Below are positions 55,492 to 64,000 of a stretch of DNA of 64,000 nucleotides, piece after piece. Source of the stretch: Angustibacter luteus (GTDB lineage: Bacteria; Actinomycetota; Actinomycetes; Actinomycetales; Angustibacteraceae). The first letter of the stretch is position 1; every line of letters starts with the position of its first letter. The notes beneath the pieces are model-generated. The model made no database searches and was not told where the DNA came from. It worked only from the letters and a program-made list of their open reading frames with translations. Location: positions 930,001-994,000 of the forward strand of contig NZ_BAABFP010000002.1 in assembly GCF_039541115.1 (NCBI RefSeq), read 5' to 3'. The translations under genes were made by a program, and so were the position numbers.

Positions 55492-55505
55492 GCGGACGGG
55501 ACGGC

Positions 55506-55538
55506 GAAGGGCCCCTGCCGCAGTGGCAGGGGCCCTTC
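55506..55538 (-). terminator. Terminator of rplKA
   Basis: GAAGGGCCCCTGCC (55506-55519) pairs perfectly with GGCAGGGGCCCTTC (55525-55538) around a five-base loop, about 20 bases after the rplA stop. Confidence 0.85.
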
Positions 55539-55556
55539 GGACGACGCGGGGCCGGG

Positions 55557-56279
55557 TCAGGCGGACTCGGCCTCGTCGGCGACGGTGACGTTGCGCGTGC
55601 GGTTCGGGTCGACCGGGATGCCCGGGCCCATCGTGGTGGCGACGGTGGCCTTGCGCAGGTAACGACCCTTGGCGGACGACGGCTTGAGCCGCAGCACCTC
55701 CTCGAGCGCGGCGGCGTAGTTCTCCACGAGGTTCTGCTCGCTGAACGACGTCTTGCCGATGATGAAGTGCAGGTTCGCGTGCTTGTCCGAGCGGAACTCG
55801 ATCTTGCCGCCCTTGATGTCGGTAACGGCCTTGGCGACGTCCATCGTCACGGTGCCGGTCTTCGGGTTCGGCATCAGGCCACGCGGGCCGAGCACCTTGC
55901 CGAGCCGGCCGACCTTGCCCATGAGGTCGGGGGTGGCGACGACGGAGTCGAAGTCGAGCCAGCCGCCCTGGACCTTCTCGAGCAGATCGTCGCTGCCGAC
56001 GAAGTCGGCGCCCGCGGCGGTCGCCTGCTCAGCGCGCTCACCCGTGGCGAAGACCAGGACCCGAGCGGTCTTGCCGGTGCCGTGCGGCAGGTTGACGGTG
56101 CCGCGCACCATCTGGTCGGCCTTGCGGGGGTCGATGCCCAACCGGAAGGCGACCTCGACGGTCGCGTCGTACTTCGTGGTCGACGTCTCCTTGGCGAGGC
56201 GGACGGCGTCCAGCGGTGCGTAGAACTTGTCGGCGTCGATCTTCTCGGCCGCCGAGCGGTAGGACTTGCTGCGCTTCAT
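55557..56279 (-). CDS. rplA: 50S ribosomal protein L1
   Basis: L1 forms the mobile L1 stalk that helps release E-site tRNA. The 240-residue protein has [15 protein letters not shown] at the start, [20 protein letters not shown] in the middle, and the [17 protein letters not shown] motif. The frame runs open to 56339 without conservation. Confidence 0.96.
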   Translation of the reverse strand: MKRSKSYRSAAEKIDADKFYAPLDAVRLAKETSTTKYDATVEVAFRLGIDPRKADQMVRGTVNLPHGTGKTARVLVFATGERAEQATAAGADFVGSDDLLEKVQGGWLDFDSVVATPDLMGKVGRLGKVLGPRGLMPNPKTGTVTMDVAKAVTDIKGGKIEFRSDKHANLHFIIGKTSFSEQNLVENYAAALEEVLRLKPSSAKGRYLRKATVATTMGPGIPVDPNRTRNVTVADEAESA

Positions 56280-56377
56280 GTGGTGCTCCCTGGTTCTGGG
56301 TGGGGGTGTGGTCGAACGGGCCAGCGCTGGCCCTGCCACGGACTTCTGGGTCGTGCAGGTGGTGCGAGGGGTGGTGC

Positions 56378-56812
56378 TCAGCCCTCGACCGTGATGCCCA
56401 TCGAGCGGGCGGTGCCGGCGATGATCTTCGCGGCGGCGTCCACGTCGTTCGCGTTGAGGTCCTCCATCTTGGACTGCGCGATCTCGCGGACCTGCTCGTT
56501 GGTGAGCTTGGCGACCTTGGTCTTGTGCGGCTCGCCGGAGCCCTTGGCCACGCCAGCGGCCTTCTTGATCAGCTCGGCGGCCGGCGGGGTCTTCGTGATG
56601 AACGTGAACGAGCGGTCCTCGTACACGGTGATCTCGACCGGGATGACGTTGCCGCGCTGGGCCTCCGTCGCGGCGTTGTACGCCTTGACGAACTCCATGA
56701 TGTTCACGCCGTGCTGGCCGAGAGCCGGGCCGACGGGCGGCGCGGGGGTCGCGGCACCGGCCTGGATCTGAAGCTTGATGAGGCCAGTGACCTTCTTCTT
56801 CTTGGGGGGCAT
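56378..56812 (-). CDS. rplK: 50S ribosomal protein L11
   Basis: L11 binds the GTPase-associated rRNA and is the thiostrepton/stringent-response element. The 144-residue protein has [21 protein letters not shown], the proline-rich loop that matters for thiostrepton, and a normal C-terminal RNA-binding domain. Confidence 0.97.
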
Positions 56813-56888
56813 TTCTCGGGTCCTTACGTGGTGCGGGTTCTCGACGCGGTCGGACGACGACGTCGGGGTCTGTGGGGGCTGCCGGGGC

Positions 56889-57662
56889 TCAGATCTTCGC
56901 GACCTGGCTGAACGACAGCTCGACGGGCGTCTCGCGGCCGAAGATCGACACGAGCACCTTGAGCTTCTGGGCGTCCGCGCTGATCTCCGAGATCGTCGCC
57001 GGCAGGGTCTCGAACGGGCCCTCCATGACGGTGACCGACTCGCCGACCTCGAAGTCGATGACCCGGACCGGGGCGGCGGCCTTCTGGCCGGGCTTCTCCT
57101 TGACGTCGAGCGTGGGGGCCAGCATCGAGAACACCTCGTCGGTGCTCAGCGGCACCGGCTGGTGGGTGTTGCCGACGAAGCCGGTCACGCCCGGGGTGTG
57201 CCGGACGGCGCCCCAGGACTCGTCCGTGAGGTCCATCCGGACCAGGACGTAGCCGGGCATGCGCACGCGGCGGACCTGCTTGCGCTGGCCGTTCTTGACC
57301 TCGGTGACCTCCTCCATGGGGACCTCGACCTGGAAGATGAAGTCCTCCATGGTCAGGCTCTGGATGCGGGTCTCGAGGTTCGTCTTCACGCGGTTCTCGT
57401 AGCCGGCGTAGGAGTGGATCACGAACCAGTCGCCGGGGGCGCGGCGCAGGCCGGCCTTGAACTCCTCGACCGGGTCGACGTCGTCGTCCTCGTCCGCGGT
57501 CGCGTCCTCGGTCGCGTCCTCGACGGGCGCGTCCACGACGGCGGCGTCCACCTCGGCGTCTGCCTCGGCAGCGTCGTCGTTGGTGGACAGCTCGACCTCG
57601 GCGGCGCCGTCAGGGGCGTCCTCACCGATGGTCTGCGTCGTCGGATCCGTCTGGTCGGACAC
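56889..57662 (-). CDS. nusG: Transcription elongation/antitermination factor NusG
   Basis: NusG contacts RNA polymerase and ribosomes. The 257-residue protein has an acidic, poorly conserved N-terminal extension (1-75), the NGN domain ([34 protein letters not shown]), and a KOW domain ([20 protein letters not shown]). The long acidic extension is usual in actinobacteria. Confidence 0.96.
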   Translation of the reverse strand: MSDQTDPTTQTIGEDAPDGAAEVELSTNDDAAEADAEVDAAVVDAPVEDATEDATADEDDDVDPVEEFKAGLRRAPGDWFVIHSYAGYENRVKTNLETRIQSLTMEDFIFQVEVPMEEVTEVKNGQRKQVRRVRMPGYVLVRMDLTDESWGAVRHTPGVTGFVGNTHQPVPLSTDEVFSMLAPTLDVKEKPGQKAAAPVRVIDFEVGESVTVMEGPFETLPATISEISADAQKLKVLVSIFGRETPVELSFSQVAKI

Positions 57663-57724
57663 GTCGTGCCTGCTTCCTCGTCGTCAGTCGTGCGTGCGGG
57701 TCGTGCTGGTCCTGCTGGTCCTGC

Positions 57725-57952
57725 TCAGCTGCTGGAGCCGCCGAAGACCCGGACCACGACGGCGCCGAGCCCGATGTCGAGCGCGGCGACGAACGCCATG
57801 ACCGAGACCACGAACACCATGCAGACCGCGGTGTACGTCAGCAGCTCGGTGCGCGTCGGCCGGACGACCTTGCGCAGCTCCGCCATGACCTGGCGGAAGA
57901 ACAGCCCGATCCGCGACAGCGGCCCTCGTCGGGCGGTGCTGGTCTGGCTCAC
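57725..57952 (-). CDS. secE: Preprotein translocase subunit SecE
   Basis: SecE holds SecY together. The 75-residue protein has the amphipathic FFRQVMAELRKVVRPTRTEL block and one membrane helix (about 38-65). It lies immediately before nusG in the canonical order. Confidence 0.95.
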   Translation of the reverse strand: MSQTSTARRGPLSRIGLFFRQVMAELRKVVRPTRTELLTYTAVCMVFVVSVMAFVAALDIGLGAVVVRVFGGSSS

Positions 57953-58034
57953 TGTCCCTCACCTGGTGCTCGTCGGAATCCACCCGCAAGGCGCATCAGG
58001 CGCCCCGGGGCCGGGACCGTGTCGTCGACGCGGC

Positions 58035-58078
58035 CCCGCCGCCTCGCGGCGGGTCGGTGCTCACCCCACGAGGGGGTG
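58035..58078 (-). terminator. Two hairpins between tRNA-Trp and secE
   Basis: CCCGCCGC/GCGGCGGG (58035-58053) and CACCCC/GGGGTG (58062-58078) lie just after the tRNA gene in the direction of its transcription. They could end tRNA transcription or act in processing. Confidence 0.5.
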
Positions 58079-58083
58079 CAACG

Positions 58084-58156
58084 CAGGGCAGGAGGGACTT
58101 GAACCCCCAACCGTCGGTTTTGGAGACCGATGCTCTGCCAATTGAGCTACTGCCCT
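58084..58156 (-). tRNA. tRNA-Trp(CCA)
   Basis: 73 bases fold as a cloverleaf: acceptor stem AGGGCAG/CTGCCCT with discriminator G, D-arm with GCTC/GAGC, anticodon stem TCGGT/ACCGA around CTCCAAA (anticodon CCA), and T-arm with TTCAAGT. CCA is not encoded. tRNA-Trp before secE is common in actinobacteria. Confidence 0.96.
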
Positions 58157-58345
58157 TCAGGTCGTCGACGCCCCGCTGAGACCACCCAGCATCGAACCCC
58201 GGGCAGGCGACAGCATGGCGGCCGTCAACCACCGCAAGGAAGTGTACGCGAGTCACGGCCACCGGGTCGAACCGGCCGACGGTCGGTCCGCCCGCCGCGG
58301 AACCTGGTCGACGCCGACCGGGGTCCCGGTGGGAGGATGGCTGTC

Positions 58346-59599
58346 GTGAGCGAGCCGACGACGTCCACCAGCCCCTCCAAGATGTCCGCCGCGACCGCGC
58401 AGCGCCGCGTCTCCCAGCGTATCGGCGCCATCGCGGAGTCCGCGACGCTCGCCGTGGACGCCAAGGCCAAGGCGCTCAAGGCCGAGGGCCGCCCGGTGAT
58501 CGGGTTCGGCGCGGGCGAGCCCGACTTCCCGACGCCGGACTACGTCGTCGAGGCGGCGATCGAGGCCGCCCGGGTGCCGGCGAACCACCGCTACACGCCC
58601 GCGGGTGGGCTCCCCGACCTCAAGAAGGCCATCGCGGCCAAGACCGAGCGGGACAGTGGCCTGCTGGTCGCTCCCGACCAGGTGCTGGTCACCAACGGCG
58701 GCAAGCAGGCGGTCTACCAGGCCTTTGCGACCCTGCTGGACCCCGGCGACGAGGTCATCGTGCCGACTCCGTACTGGACGACGTACCCCGAGGCGATCAA
58801 GCTGGCCGGCGGCGTCCCGGTCGACGTGTTCGCCGGCGCGGACGCCGGGTACCTGGTCACGGTGGACCAGCTCGAGGCCGCCCGCACGGACCGCACCAAG
58901 GTGCTGCTGTTCTGCTCGCCCTCGAACCCGACCGGCGCGGTCTACCCGCCCGACCAGGTCAAGGCGATCGGCGAGTGGGCGCTCGAGCACGGCATCTGGG
59001 TGGTCACGGACGAGATCTACGAGCACCTCGTGTACGACGGCGCCGAGTCGGTCTCGATGCCGGTCGTCGTGCCGGAGCTGGCCGACACCTGCGTCGTGCT
59101 CAACGGGGTCGCCAAGACCTACGCCATGACGGGGTGGCGGGTCGGCTGGCTGCTCGGCCCGAAGGACGTCGTGAAGGCGGCCACCAACCTGCAGTCGCAC
59201 GCCACGTCCAACGTCGCGAACGTGTCCCAGCGAGCGGCGATCGCCGCGCTGACTGGCGACCTGTCCGCCGTGGCCATGATGCGCGAGGCCTTCGACCGCC
59301 GCCGGCGCACCATCGTCGACATGCTCAACGCGATCGACGGCGTGCACTGCCCGACGCCGCAGGGCGCGTTCTACGTGTACCCCTCGGTCGAGGGCGTGCT
59401 CGGGCGCACGATCCGCGGCCGGACGCCGACGACGTCTGCCGAGCTGGCCGAGCTGATCCTGGACGAGGTCGAGGTCGCCGTCGTGCCGGGCGAGGCGTTC
59501 GGTCCGAGCGGCTACCTGCGGCTGTCGTACGCGCTCGGTGACGCCGACCTGGCCGAGGGCGTCGGTCGGATCCAGGAGCTGCTCGGCGAGGGCCGCTGA
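58346..59599 (+). CDS. Pyridoxal-phosphate aminotransferase, aspartate type (class I)
   Basis: A 417-residue PLP enzyme of aminotransferase class I that probably makes aspartate or a related amino acid. It has [28 protein letters not shown], the PSNPTGAVY block, and the PLP-lysine motif [15 protein letters not shown]. The start is a GTG nine bases after GGGAGG; an ATG at 58337 lies right on that site. It is the first plus-strand gene and diverges from tRNA-Trp and secE. Aspartate aminotransferase is likely but not proven. Confidence 0.85.
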   Translation: MSEPTTSTSPSKMSAATAQRRVSQRIGAIAESATLAVDAKAKALKAEGRPVIGFGAGEPDFPTPDYVVEAAIEAARVPANHRYTPAGGLPDLKKAIAAKTERDSGLLVAPDQVLVTNGGKQAVYQAFATLLDPGDEVIVPTPYWTTYPEAIKLAGGVPVDVFAGADAGYLVTVDQLEAARTDRTKVLLFCSPSNPTGAVYPPDQVKAIGEWALEHGIWVVTDEIYEHLVYDGAESVSMPVVVPELADTCVVLNGVAKTYAMTGWRVGWLLGPKDVVKAATNLQSHATSNVANVSQRAAIAALTGDLSAVAMMREAFDRRRRTIVDMLNAIDGVHCPTPQGAFYVYPSVEGVLGRTIRGRTPTTSAELAELILDEVEVAVVPGEAFGPSGYLRLSYALGDADLAEGVGRIQELLGEGR

Positions 59600-59607
59600 C
59601 CGCGACC

Positions 59608-60645
59608 GTGGCAGCACAGCGCGACCTGGCCGCCCTGCCGAAGGCGCACCTGCACCTGCACTTCACGGGCTCGATGCGGCCGGCGACGGTGATCGACCTG
59701 GCGCACCAGCACGGCATCCACCTGCCCGACGCGCTGACCAGCGGCCAGCCGCCGGAGCTGCACGCGACGGACGAGAAGGGCTGGTTCCGCTTCCAGCGGC
59801 TCTACGACATCGCGCGCTCGTGCGTGCGGACCGAGGACGACGTCCGCCGGCTGGTGCTGGAGGCGGCCCAGGACGACGCCCGGGACGGCTCGCGCTGGCT
59901 GGAGATCCAGGTCGACCCGACCTCGTACGCCGTGCACCTGGGTGGGCTGACCCCGACCCTCGAGCTCGTCCTGGACGCCGTGAAGGTGGCGAGCGCGCGG
60001 ACCGGTGTCGGCATCGCGGTCGTCGTCGCGGCCAGCCGGATCCGGCACCCGCTGGACGCCCGCACCCTGGCCCGGCTGGCCGTCCAGTACGTCGGCGACG
60101 GGCCCGGCGAGGTGGTCGGCTTCGGGCTCAGCAACGACGAACGCCGCGGCCGCACCGAGGACTTCGCGGGGGCCTTCCGGATCGCCCGCAACGCTGGCCT
60201 CGCCAGCGTGCCGCACAGCGGTGAGCTGCTCGGCCCGGACCACGTGCAGGTGACCCTCGACGCGCTCGCGCCGGACCGGATCGGCCACGGCGTCCGCAGC
60301 GTCGAGGACCCACGCGTGCTCGAGCAGATCGTGCAGCGCGAGATCACCCTGGAGACGTGCCCCGGCTCGAACGTCGCGCTCGGCGTCTACCCCGAGGCCG
60401 AGGCGGTGCCGCTGCGGACCCTGCTGGACGCCGGCGCCCGGGTCGCCCTCGGCGCCGACGACCCGCTGCTCTTCGGCACCCGGCTCACCGACCAGTACCG
60501 GATCGCCCGCGAGGTGCACGGCCTGGACGACGCCGCGCTGGCGGCGCTGGCGGCGTCCTCCATCCGCGGCTCGCGAGCGCCGGACGACGTCAAGCGCGGG
60601 CTCCTCGGGGACGTCGACGCCTGGCTGGCGAGCGACCCGACGTGA
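59608..60645 (+). CDS. Adenosine deaminase family protein
   Basis: A 345-residue zinc hydrolase that deaminates adenosine or a related purine. Visible motifs are KAHLHLHFTGS (zinc histidines near 16 and 18), PHSGE, RIGHG and LGADDPLLF (zinc aspartate). The first block reads FTG where ADA has LDG. The GTG start is eight bases after the aminotransferase stop. Its end overlaps the next gene by four bases. Confidence 0.85.
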   Translation: MAAQRDLAALPKAHLHLHFTGSMRPATVIDLAHQHGIHLPDALTSGQPPELHATDEKGWFRFQRLYDIARSCVRTEDDVRRLVLEAAQDDARDGSRWLEIQVDPTSYAVHLGGLTPTLELVLDAVKVASARTGVGIAVVVAASRIRHPLDARTLARLAVQYVGDGPGEVVGFGLSNDERRGRTEDFAGAFRIARNAGLASVPHSGELLGPDHVQVTLDALAPDRIGHGVRSVEDPRVLEQIVQREITLETCPGSNVALGVYPEAEAVPLRTLLDAGARVALGADDPLLFGTRLTDQYRIAREVHGLDDAALAALAASSIRGSRAPDDVKRGLLGDVDAWLASDPT

Positions 60646-61427
60646 CCGCCCCGGCCGTCGTGACCGGGATCGGCGAGGTGTTCCGGGTCTTCGACCAGCA
60701 GGACTCCGGCTGCGTCTCCTACGGGGTGCGTCGCGGCTCCGAGCGGTACTTCGTGAAGACGGCGACGACACCGGCCGCCGACCGGTCGCTGCGCCGGGCG
60801 GTCGAGGTGCACGGCGCGGTCCAGCACCCGGCACTGGTGGCCCCGGTCCGGGTGGAGCCCGACGGCGACGGCATCGCCCTGGTCTACCCGTGGGTCGACG
60901 GCGACGTGCTCTACCACGCGACCGTCGGACCGGACGGCCGCGCGACGTCGGCCCGGCGAGACGACCCGGGCAGTCCGCTGGCGCGCTTCCGCGGGCTCCC
61001 GCTGCCAGCCGTGCGACGGGCGATCAGCACCATCCTCGAGGCCCACGTGCCCGTGGACGAGGCCGGCCTGGTCGCGGTCGACCTGTACGACGGCTGCTTC
61101 CTGTACGACTGGGCGGCCGACGCGGTGCGGATCATTGACGTCGACGAGTACCGCCGGGGGCCGTTCGTCCCGGACACGCAGCTCCCGGGATCGACCCGGT
61201 TCTACGCGCCCGAGGAAGTCGGTGTCGGTCAGGTCGTGGACCGTCGGACGACGGTCTTCCGGCTCGGTCGGGTCGCTCGGCTGCTGCTGGACGCCGGCGA
61301 CACCGAGTCGGCCTGGCGGGGAAGCGGGGCCGAGCTCGAGGTGATCGCACGAGCCACCCACCGGGATCCGGACCAGCGCTTCCAGTCCGTCGCCGACCTG
61401 GTGGCGCACTGGCACGCCGCCGGCTGA
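60642..61427 (+). CDS. Kinase-fold protein (atypical), coupled to the deaminase
   Basis: A 261-residue protein with the protein-kinase or phosphotransferase fold. There is a lysine in YFVKTATTP, a DLYDGCFLYDW catalytic-loop-like block and IDVDEY in place of DFG. The usual HRDxxxxN loop is altered, so it may be a sugar- or antibiotic-type kinase or catalytically inactive. Its GTG overlaps the deaminase stop (GTGA), so the two are translated together. The substrate is unknown. Confidence 0.65.
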   Translation: MTAPAVVTGIGEVFRVFDQQDSGCVSYGVRRGSERYFVKTATTPAADRSLRRAVEVHGAVQHPALVAPVRVEPDGDGIALVYPWVDGDVLYHATVGPDGRATSARRDDPGSPLARFRGLPLPAVRRAISTILEAHVPVDEAGLVAVDLYDGCFLYDWAADAVRIIDVDEYRRGPFVPDTQLPGSTRFYAPEEVGVGQVVDRRTTVFRLGRVARLLLDAGDTESAWRGSGAELEVIARATHRDPDQRFQSVADLVAHWHAAG

Positions 61428-61428
61428 G

Positions 61429-62019
61429 TCAGACCTCCAGTCCCCGCAGGAAGGCGAGCGAGCGCTGCCAGAGCAGCTCGGTGGCGACGGCGTCGTACTC
61501 CTTCGGCAGCGACGGATCGGTGAACAGGTGGCCGTCGCCCGCGTACTCGAACACGTCGATCCGGCCGCTGGCCGCCTGGACCTGCGCGACCGTGCCGTCG
61601 ATCTCACCCTGCTCGCGGAACGGGTCGCCCACCGTCGAGTGCAGCTGGGCGGGCACCCCCGCCGGCCAGCGCACGTCGTCCCCCAACCACTCGACCAGGA
61701 AGGCGCCGGCGAAGAGCAGGACGCCGGCCACCGGCCGCCGGGTGGCGACCAGCACGGCCGAACCCCCGCCGGCGGAGAAGCCCGCCGTCACGAAGCCGTC
61801 AGGCAGGTCGGCGACGGCGGCCAGCCCGCGACGCATGACCTCGAAGGGGCCGAGCTCGTGCTCGGCGTACTGCATGGCCGGCTCGTACTCGTCGAAGACC
61901 CGACCCTCGTAGAGGTCGGGGACGAGCACCTCGTGGCCGTCGGCTCGCAGCCGCTCGGCGGCGTCCAGCACGCCCGGGCGCACACCGAGGACGGAGTGGA
62001 ACAGGGCGATCTGCGTCAT
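61429..62019 (-). CDS. Dienelactone hydrolase family alpha/beta hydrolase
   Basis: A 196-residue alpha/beta hydrolase of the DLH-like family, with nucleophile block GFSAGGGSA (serine where classical dienelactone hydrolase has cysteine) and a catalytic histidine in GDGHLF. I start at MTQIALFHSV; an in-frame ATG eight codons upstream is possible. It converges on the kinase-fold gene with its stop one base away. Confidence 0.75.
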   Translation of the reverse strand: MTQIALFHSVLGVRPGVLDAAERLRADGHEVLVPDLYEGRVFDEYEPAMQYAEHELGPFEVMRRGLAAVADLPDGFVTAGFSAGGGSAVLVATRRPVAGVLLFAGAFLVEWLGDDVRWPAGVPAQLHSTVGDPFREQGEIDGTVAQVQAASGRIDVFEYAGDGHLFTDPSLPKEYDAVATELLWQRSLAFLRGLEV

Positions 62020-62053
62020 GCCCGACAGCAGACCACCCGGCACCGACAGTCGG

Positions 62054-62236
62054 TCAGCGGTGCTGGCCCGGAGCGAGCCGCGCCAGCGCCTCGGCGGCGG
62101 CCGCGTTGTGCCGGGCGATCGGCACGAGGACGCGCACGGCGTCCGAGGTCTGGCCGGTCTGGCGCACGGCCGCCGCGAAGGCGGTCGCGCCGATGAGGCC
62201 GGCGGTGAGCTCTGTGACGTAGATGCTGAGGTCCAT
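62054..62236 (-). CDS. Small hypothetical protein (60 residues)
   Basis: A 60-residue protein beginning MDLSIYVTELTAGLIGATAF, alanine-rich and helical. I do not recognise it. It may be a small cytoplasmic or membrane-associated helix. GGAA lies a few bases before the ATG. It ends 34 bases upstream of the hydrolase start and is divergent from the chelatase gene. Its reality depends on codon usage and on this start. Confidence 0.4.
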   Translation of the reverse strand: MDLSIYVTELTAGLIGATAFAAAVRQTGQTSDAVRVLVPIARHNAAAAEALARLAPGQHR

Positions 62237-62323
62237 GGCAGTTCCGTATCGTCGGGGTTCGCTACCTGCTGGATCGGCCACCCGCGCAGCAGCCTTGAGG
62301 ACTTCGCCCGTCACAATGGGCCC

Positions 62324-63037
62324 GTGAGCAACCCGGTGCTGGTCGCCTGCGCGCACGGCACGCGCGGCGCTGACGGCCGTCGCGCCGTCGGGACGCTCGT
62401 CGCCGCGGTGCAGGCGGCACGGCCCGGGACGGTCGTGCGGGCCGCCTTCGTCGACGTCCAGGAGCCCACGGTCGCCCACGTCGTCCACGAGGTCACCGAC
62501 GCGGGTTCGTCGGTCGTCGTCGTCCCGCTGCTGCTGTCCGCCGGCTACCACGTGGCGGTGGACATCGGGCGGGCCGTGCACGGCCGGGCGGCCACCGCGA
62601 CGCCCGCGCTGGGCCCGGACGACCGGTTGACCGCACTGCTGCACGACCGGCTGCTCGCCGCGGGCACCGGGGACGAGGACGCCCTCGTGCTGGCCGCCGC
62701 GGGGTCCAGCGACCCGGCAGCGGTGCGCGACGTCGAGCGGGTGGCCGCGGCGCTGGCCGCCCTGCACTCCGGTCCGGTCACGGTCGGGTACGCCGCCGCC
62801 GCCAAGCCGTCGGTGACCGAGGCTGTCGAGACGGCCCGGCGCGAGCACCCCGGACGTCGGGTCGTCGTGGCCGCCTACCTGCTCGCCCCCGGCCACTTCC
62901 ACCGCCGGCTCGGCGACGTCGGCGCGGACGTCCTCACCGCCGCGCTGCTGTCCGCCGCGGGCCCGCCGGACCCGCGGCTGGTCGAGATCGTCCTGGACCG
63001 CTATGACGCCGGCGTGCGCAGCCTGCTCAGAGACTGA
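62324..63037 (+). CDS. Sirohydrochlorin chelatase-like (CbiX family) protein
   Basis: A 237-residue two-domain CbiX-type protein, which inserts metal into sirohydrochlorin in sirohaem or cobalamin synthesis. Histidines for metal binding appear in ACAHGTR (first half), SAGYHVAVDI and APGHFHRRL (second half). The GTG start has no strong ribosome-binding site. It converges on murB and overlaps its end by 11 bases. Confidence 0.8.
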   Translation: MSNPVLVACAHGTRGADGRRAVGTLVAAVQAARPGTVVRAAFVDVQEPTVAHVVHEVTDAGSSVVVVPLLLSAGYHVAVDIGRAVHGRAATATPALGPDDRLTALLHDRLLAAGTGDEDALVLAAAGSSDPAAVRDVERVAAALAALHSGPVTVGYAAAAKPSVTEAVETARREHPGRRVVVAAYLLAPGHFHRRLGDVGADVLTAALLSAAGPPDPRLVEIVLDRYDAGVRSLLRD

Positions 63038-64000
63038 GCCCGACCAGCACCGGCTCGTTGACCAGCGTCACGGCAAACTCGTCCTGCACGCCGTCCCGCA
63101 CCACCCGGGCCAGCGCCACCAGCTCGGCCGCCGAGGCACCGCCACGGTTCGTCACCGCGAGCGTGTGCTTGGTCGAGAGCGCGACCCGTCCCGGCAACCC
63201 GAAGCCCTTGCCGAAGCCGGCCCGCTCGATCAGCCACGCGGCACTCGTCTTGGTGCCGGCGTCCTCCGGCCAGGCCGGCGGCTCGACGTCCGGCCCGAGG
63301 CGCTCGCGCACCCGCTCGCGCAGCCGCTCGAAGTCCGTCGCGGACAGGATCGGGTTGGTGAAGAACGACCCCGCGCTCCAGGTGTCGTGGTCCTCGGCGT
63401 CCAGCACCATGCCCCGGCGGCGGCGCTGCTCGAGCACGGCCTGCCGGGCGTCGGCGAGCGGGACCCGGCCACCCACCTCGACGCCGAGGCCCTGGGCCAG
63501 GTCGCGGTAGCCGATCGGTGCGGACAGGTCACCCAGCCGCAGCTGGAACAGCACGTCCAGCACCACGAAGCGGTCGGTGCCCTTGAACGCGCTGTGCCGG
63601 TAGGTGAACCGGCAGTCCGCGTTGGCCACGGTGACCACCTGCTGGCCGAACCGGTCCCACACCCGCACCTGGGCGATCGTCTGGGAGACCTCCTGGCCGT
63701 ACGCGCCGACGTTCTGCACCGGCGTGGCGCCGACCGAGCCGGGGATGCCGGACAGCGCCTCGATGCCCACCCAGCCCTCGTCGGCGGCGCGGGCCACCAG
63801 GTCGTCCCAGGGCTCCCCCGCGGCGACCCGCACGTTCACCCCGCCGCAGCCGTCGGCCGACTCCACCACGACCCCGGACGACGCGACCCGGACGACGGTG
63901 CCGGGCACCGGCTCGTCGCTGACCAGCAGGTTCGAGCCGCCGGCCAGCAGCAGCAGCGACTCGTCGGCGTCGTCGACCTCGCGGACGGCGTCCACCAGCT
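63027..64000 (-). CDS. murB: UDP-N-acetylmuramate dehydrogenase (partial, start outside the window)
   Basis: MurB reduces UDP-GlcNAc-enolpyruvate to UDP-MurNAc with FAD and NADPH. The visible part (about 324 residues) has the FAD motif GGSNLLVSD, SGIPGSVGATPVQNVGAYG, SAGSFFTNPI and STKHTLAVTNRG. The frame continues beyond position 64000. The family's N-terminal FAD start is missing because of the window edge. Its end overlaps the chelatase gene. Confidence 0.93.
   Translation of the reverse strand, partial: LVDAVREVDDADESLLLLAGGSNLLVSDEPVPGTVVRVASSGVVVESADGCGGVNVRVAAGEPWDDLVARAADEGWVGIEALSGIPGSVGATPVQNVGAYGQEVSQTIAQVRVWDRFGQQVVTVANADCRFTYRHSAFKGTDRFVVLDVLFQLRLGDLSAPIGYRDLAQGLGVEVGGRVPLADARQAVLEQRRRRGMVLDAEDHDTWSAGSFFTNPILSATDFERLRERVRERLGPDVEPPAWPEDAGTKTSAAWLIERAGFGKGFGLPGRVALSTKHTLAVTNRGGASAAELVALARVVRDGVQDEFAVTLVNEPVLVGLSL

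Overview
The window is a high-G+C actinomycetotal chromosome segment. The evidence is the strong G/C bias at third positions, the many GTG/TTG starts, SecE-NusG and ribosomal proteins of actinobacterial type, a complete mce lipid-import operon, and LGFP repeats. I cannot fix the genus from sequence alone; a Kineosporiales-, Kineococcales- or Nocardioidales-like organism is a guess. Nearly everything up to about 58 kb is read on the minus strand, so transcription runs from right to left.

From right to left: a partial murB, a CbiX-type chelatase, a small hypothetical protein, a dienelactone-hydrolase-like protein, a kinase-fold protein, an adenosine deaminase-family protein and an aspartate-type aminotransferase (57.9-64 kb); then tRNA-Trp, secE, nusG, rplK, rplA, a secreted lipoprotein, rplJ and rplL (53-58 kb). 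An ApbA/PanE-type reductase and a 5'-truncated DUF4143 ATPase remnant follow. Next comes a complete mce operon with its own ATPase (mceG-yrbEA-yrbEB-mceABCDEF and two Mce-associated proteins, 39.8-50.7 kb). After that come rpoB, rpoC, rpsL, rpsG, fusA and tuf (27.4-39.4 kb), then the whole S10-spc run from rpsJ to secY, adk and map (14.5-27.0 kb).

Between map and infA, where most actinobacteria have little or nothing, sits a tightly coupled cluster (10.5-14.5 kb). It encodes a MauE-like and a MauD-like protein, a 26-residue membrane peptide missed by normal length cut-offs, a six-helix membrane protein, an unknown soluble protein, and a Tat-exported protein with 26 cysteines resembling the methylamine dehydrogenase small subunit fused to cell-wall LGFP repeats. 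No mauB or mauG homologue is present. This is the best candidate in the window for an undescribed system: a cell-surface, disulfide-rich and perhaps quinone-carrying redox protein with its own oxidative-folding partners.

The alpha operon (infA-rpmJ-rpsM-rpsK-rpsD-rpoA-rplQ) and truA follow (5.3-10.5 kb). The left end has a GntR/ABC transporter operon with a palindromic operator over its promoter, an ABC-F ATPase coupled to a membrane protein whose paralogue lies next to it, and the first codons of a probable secreted protein behind a CTGCAAG-type sugar-regulator box.

Other non-coding features include strong G+C-rich hairpin terminators, an rplJ leader hairpin, a FadR-like palindrome upstream of mceG, and two copies of a dispersed palindromic repeat. 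No rRNA, CRISPR array, IS element or replication origin was seen.
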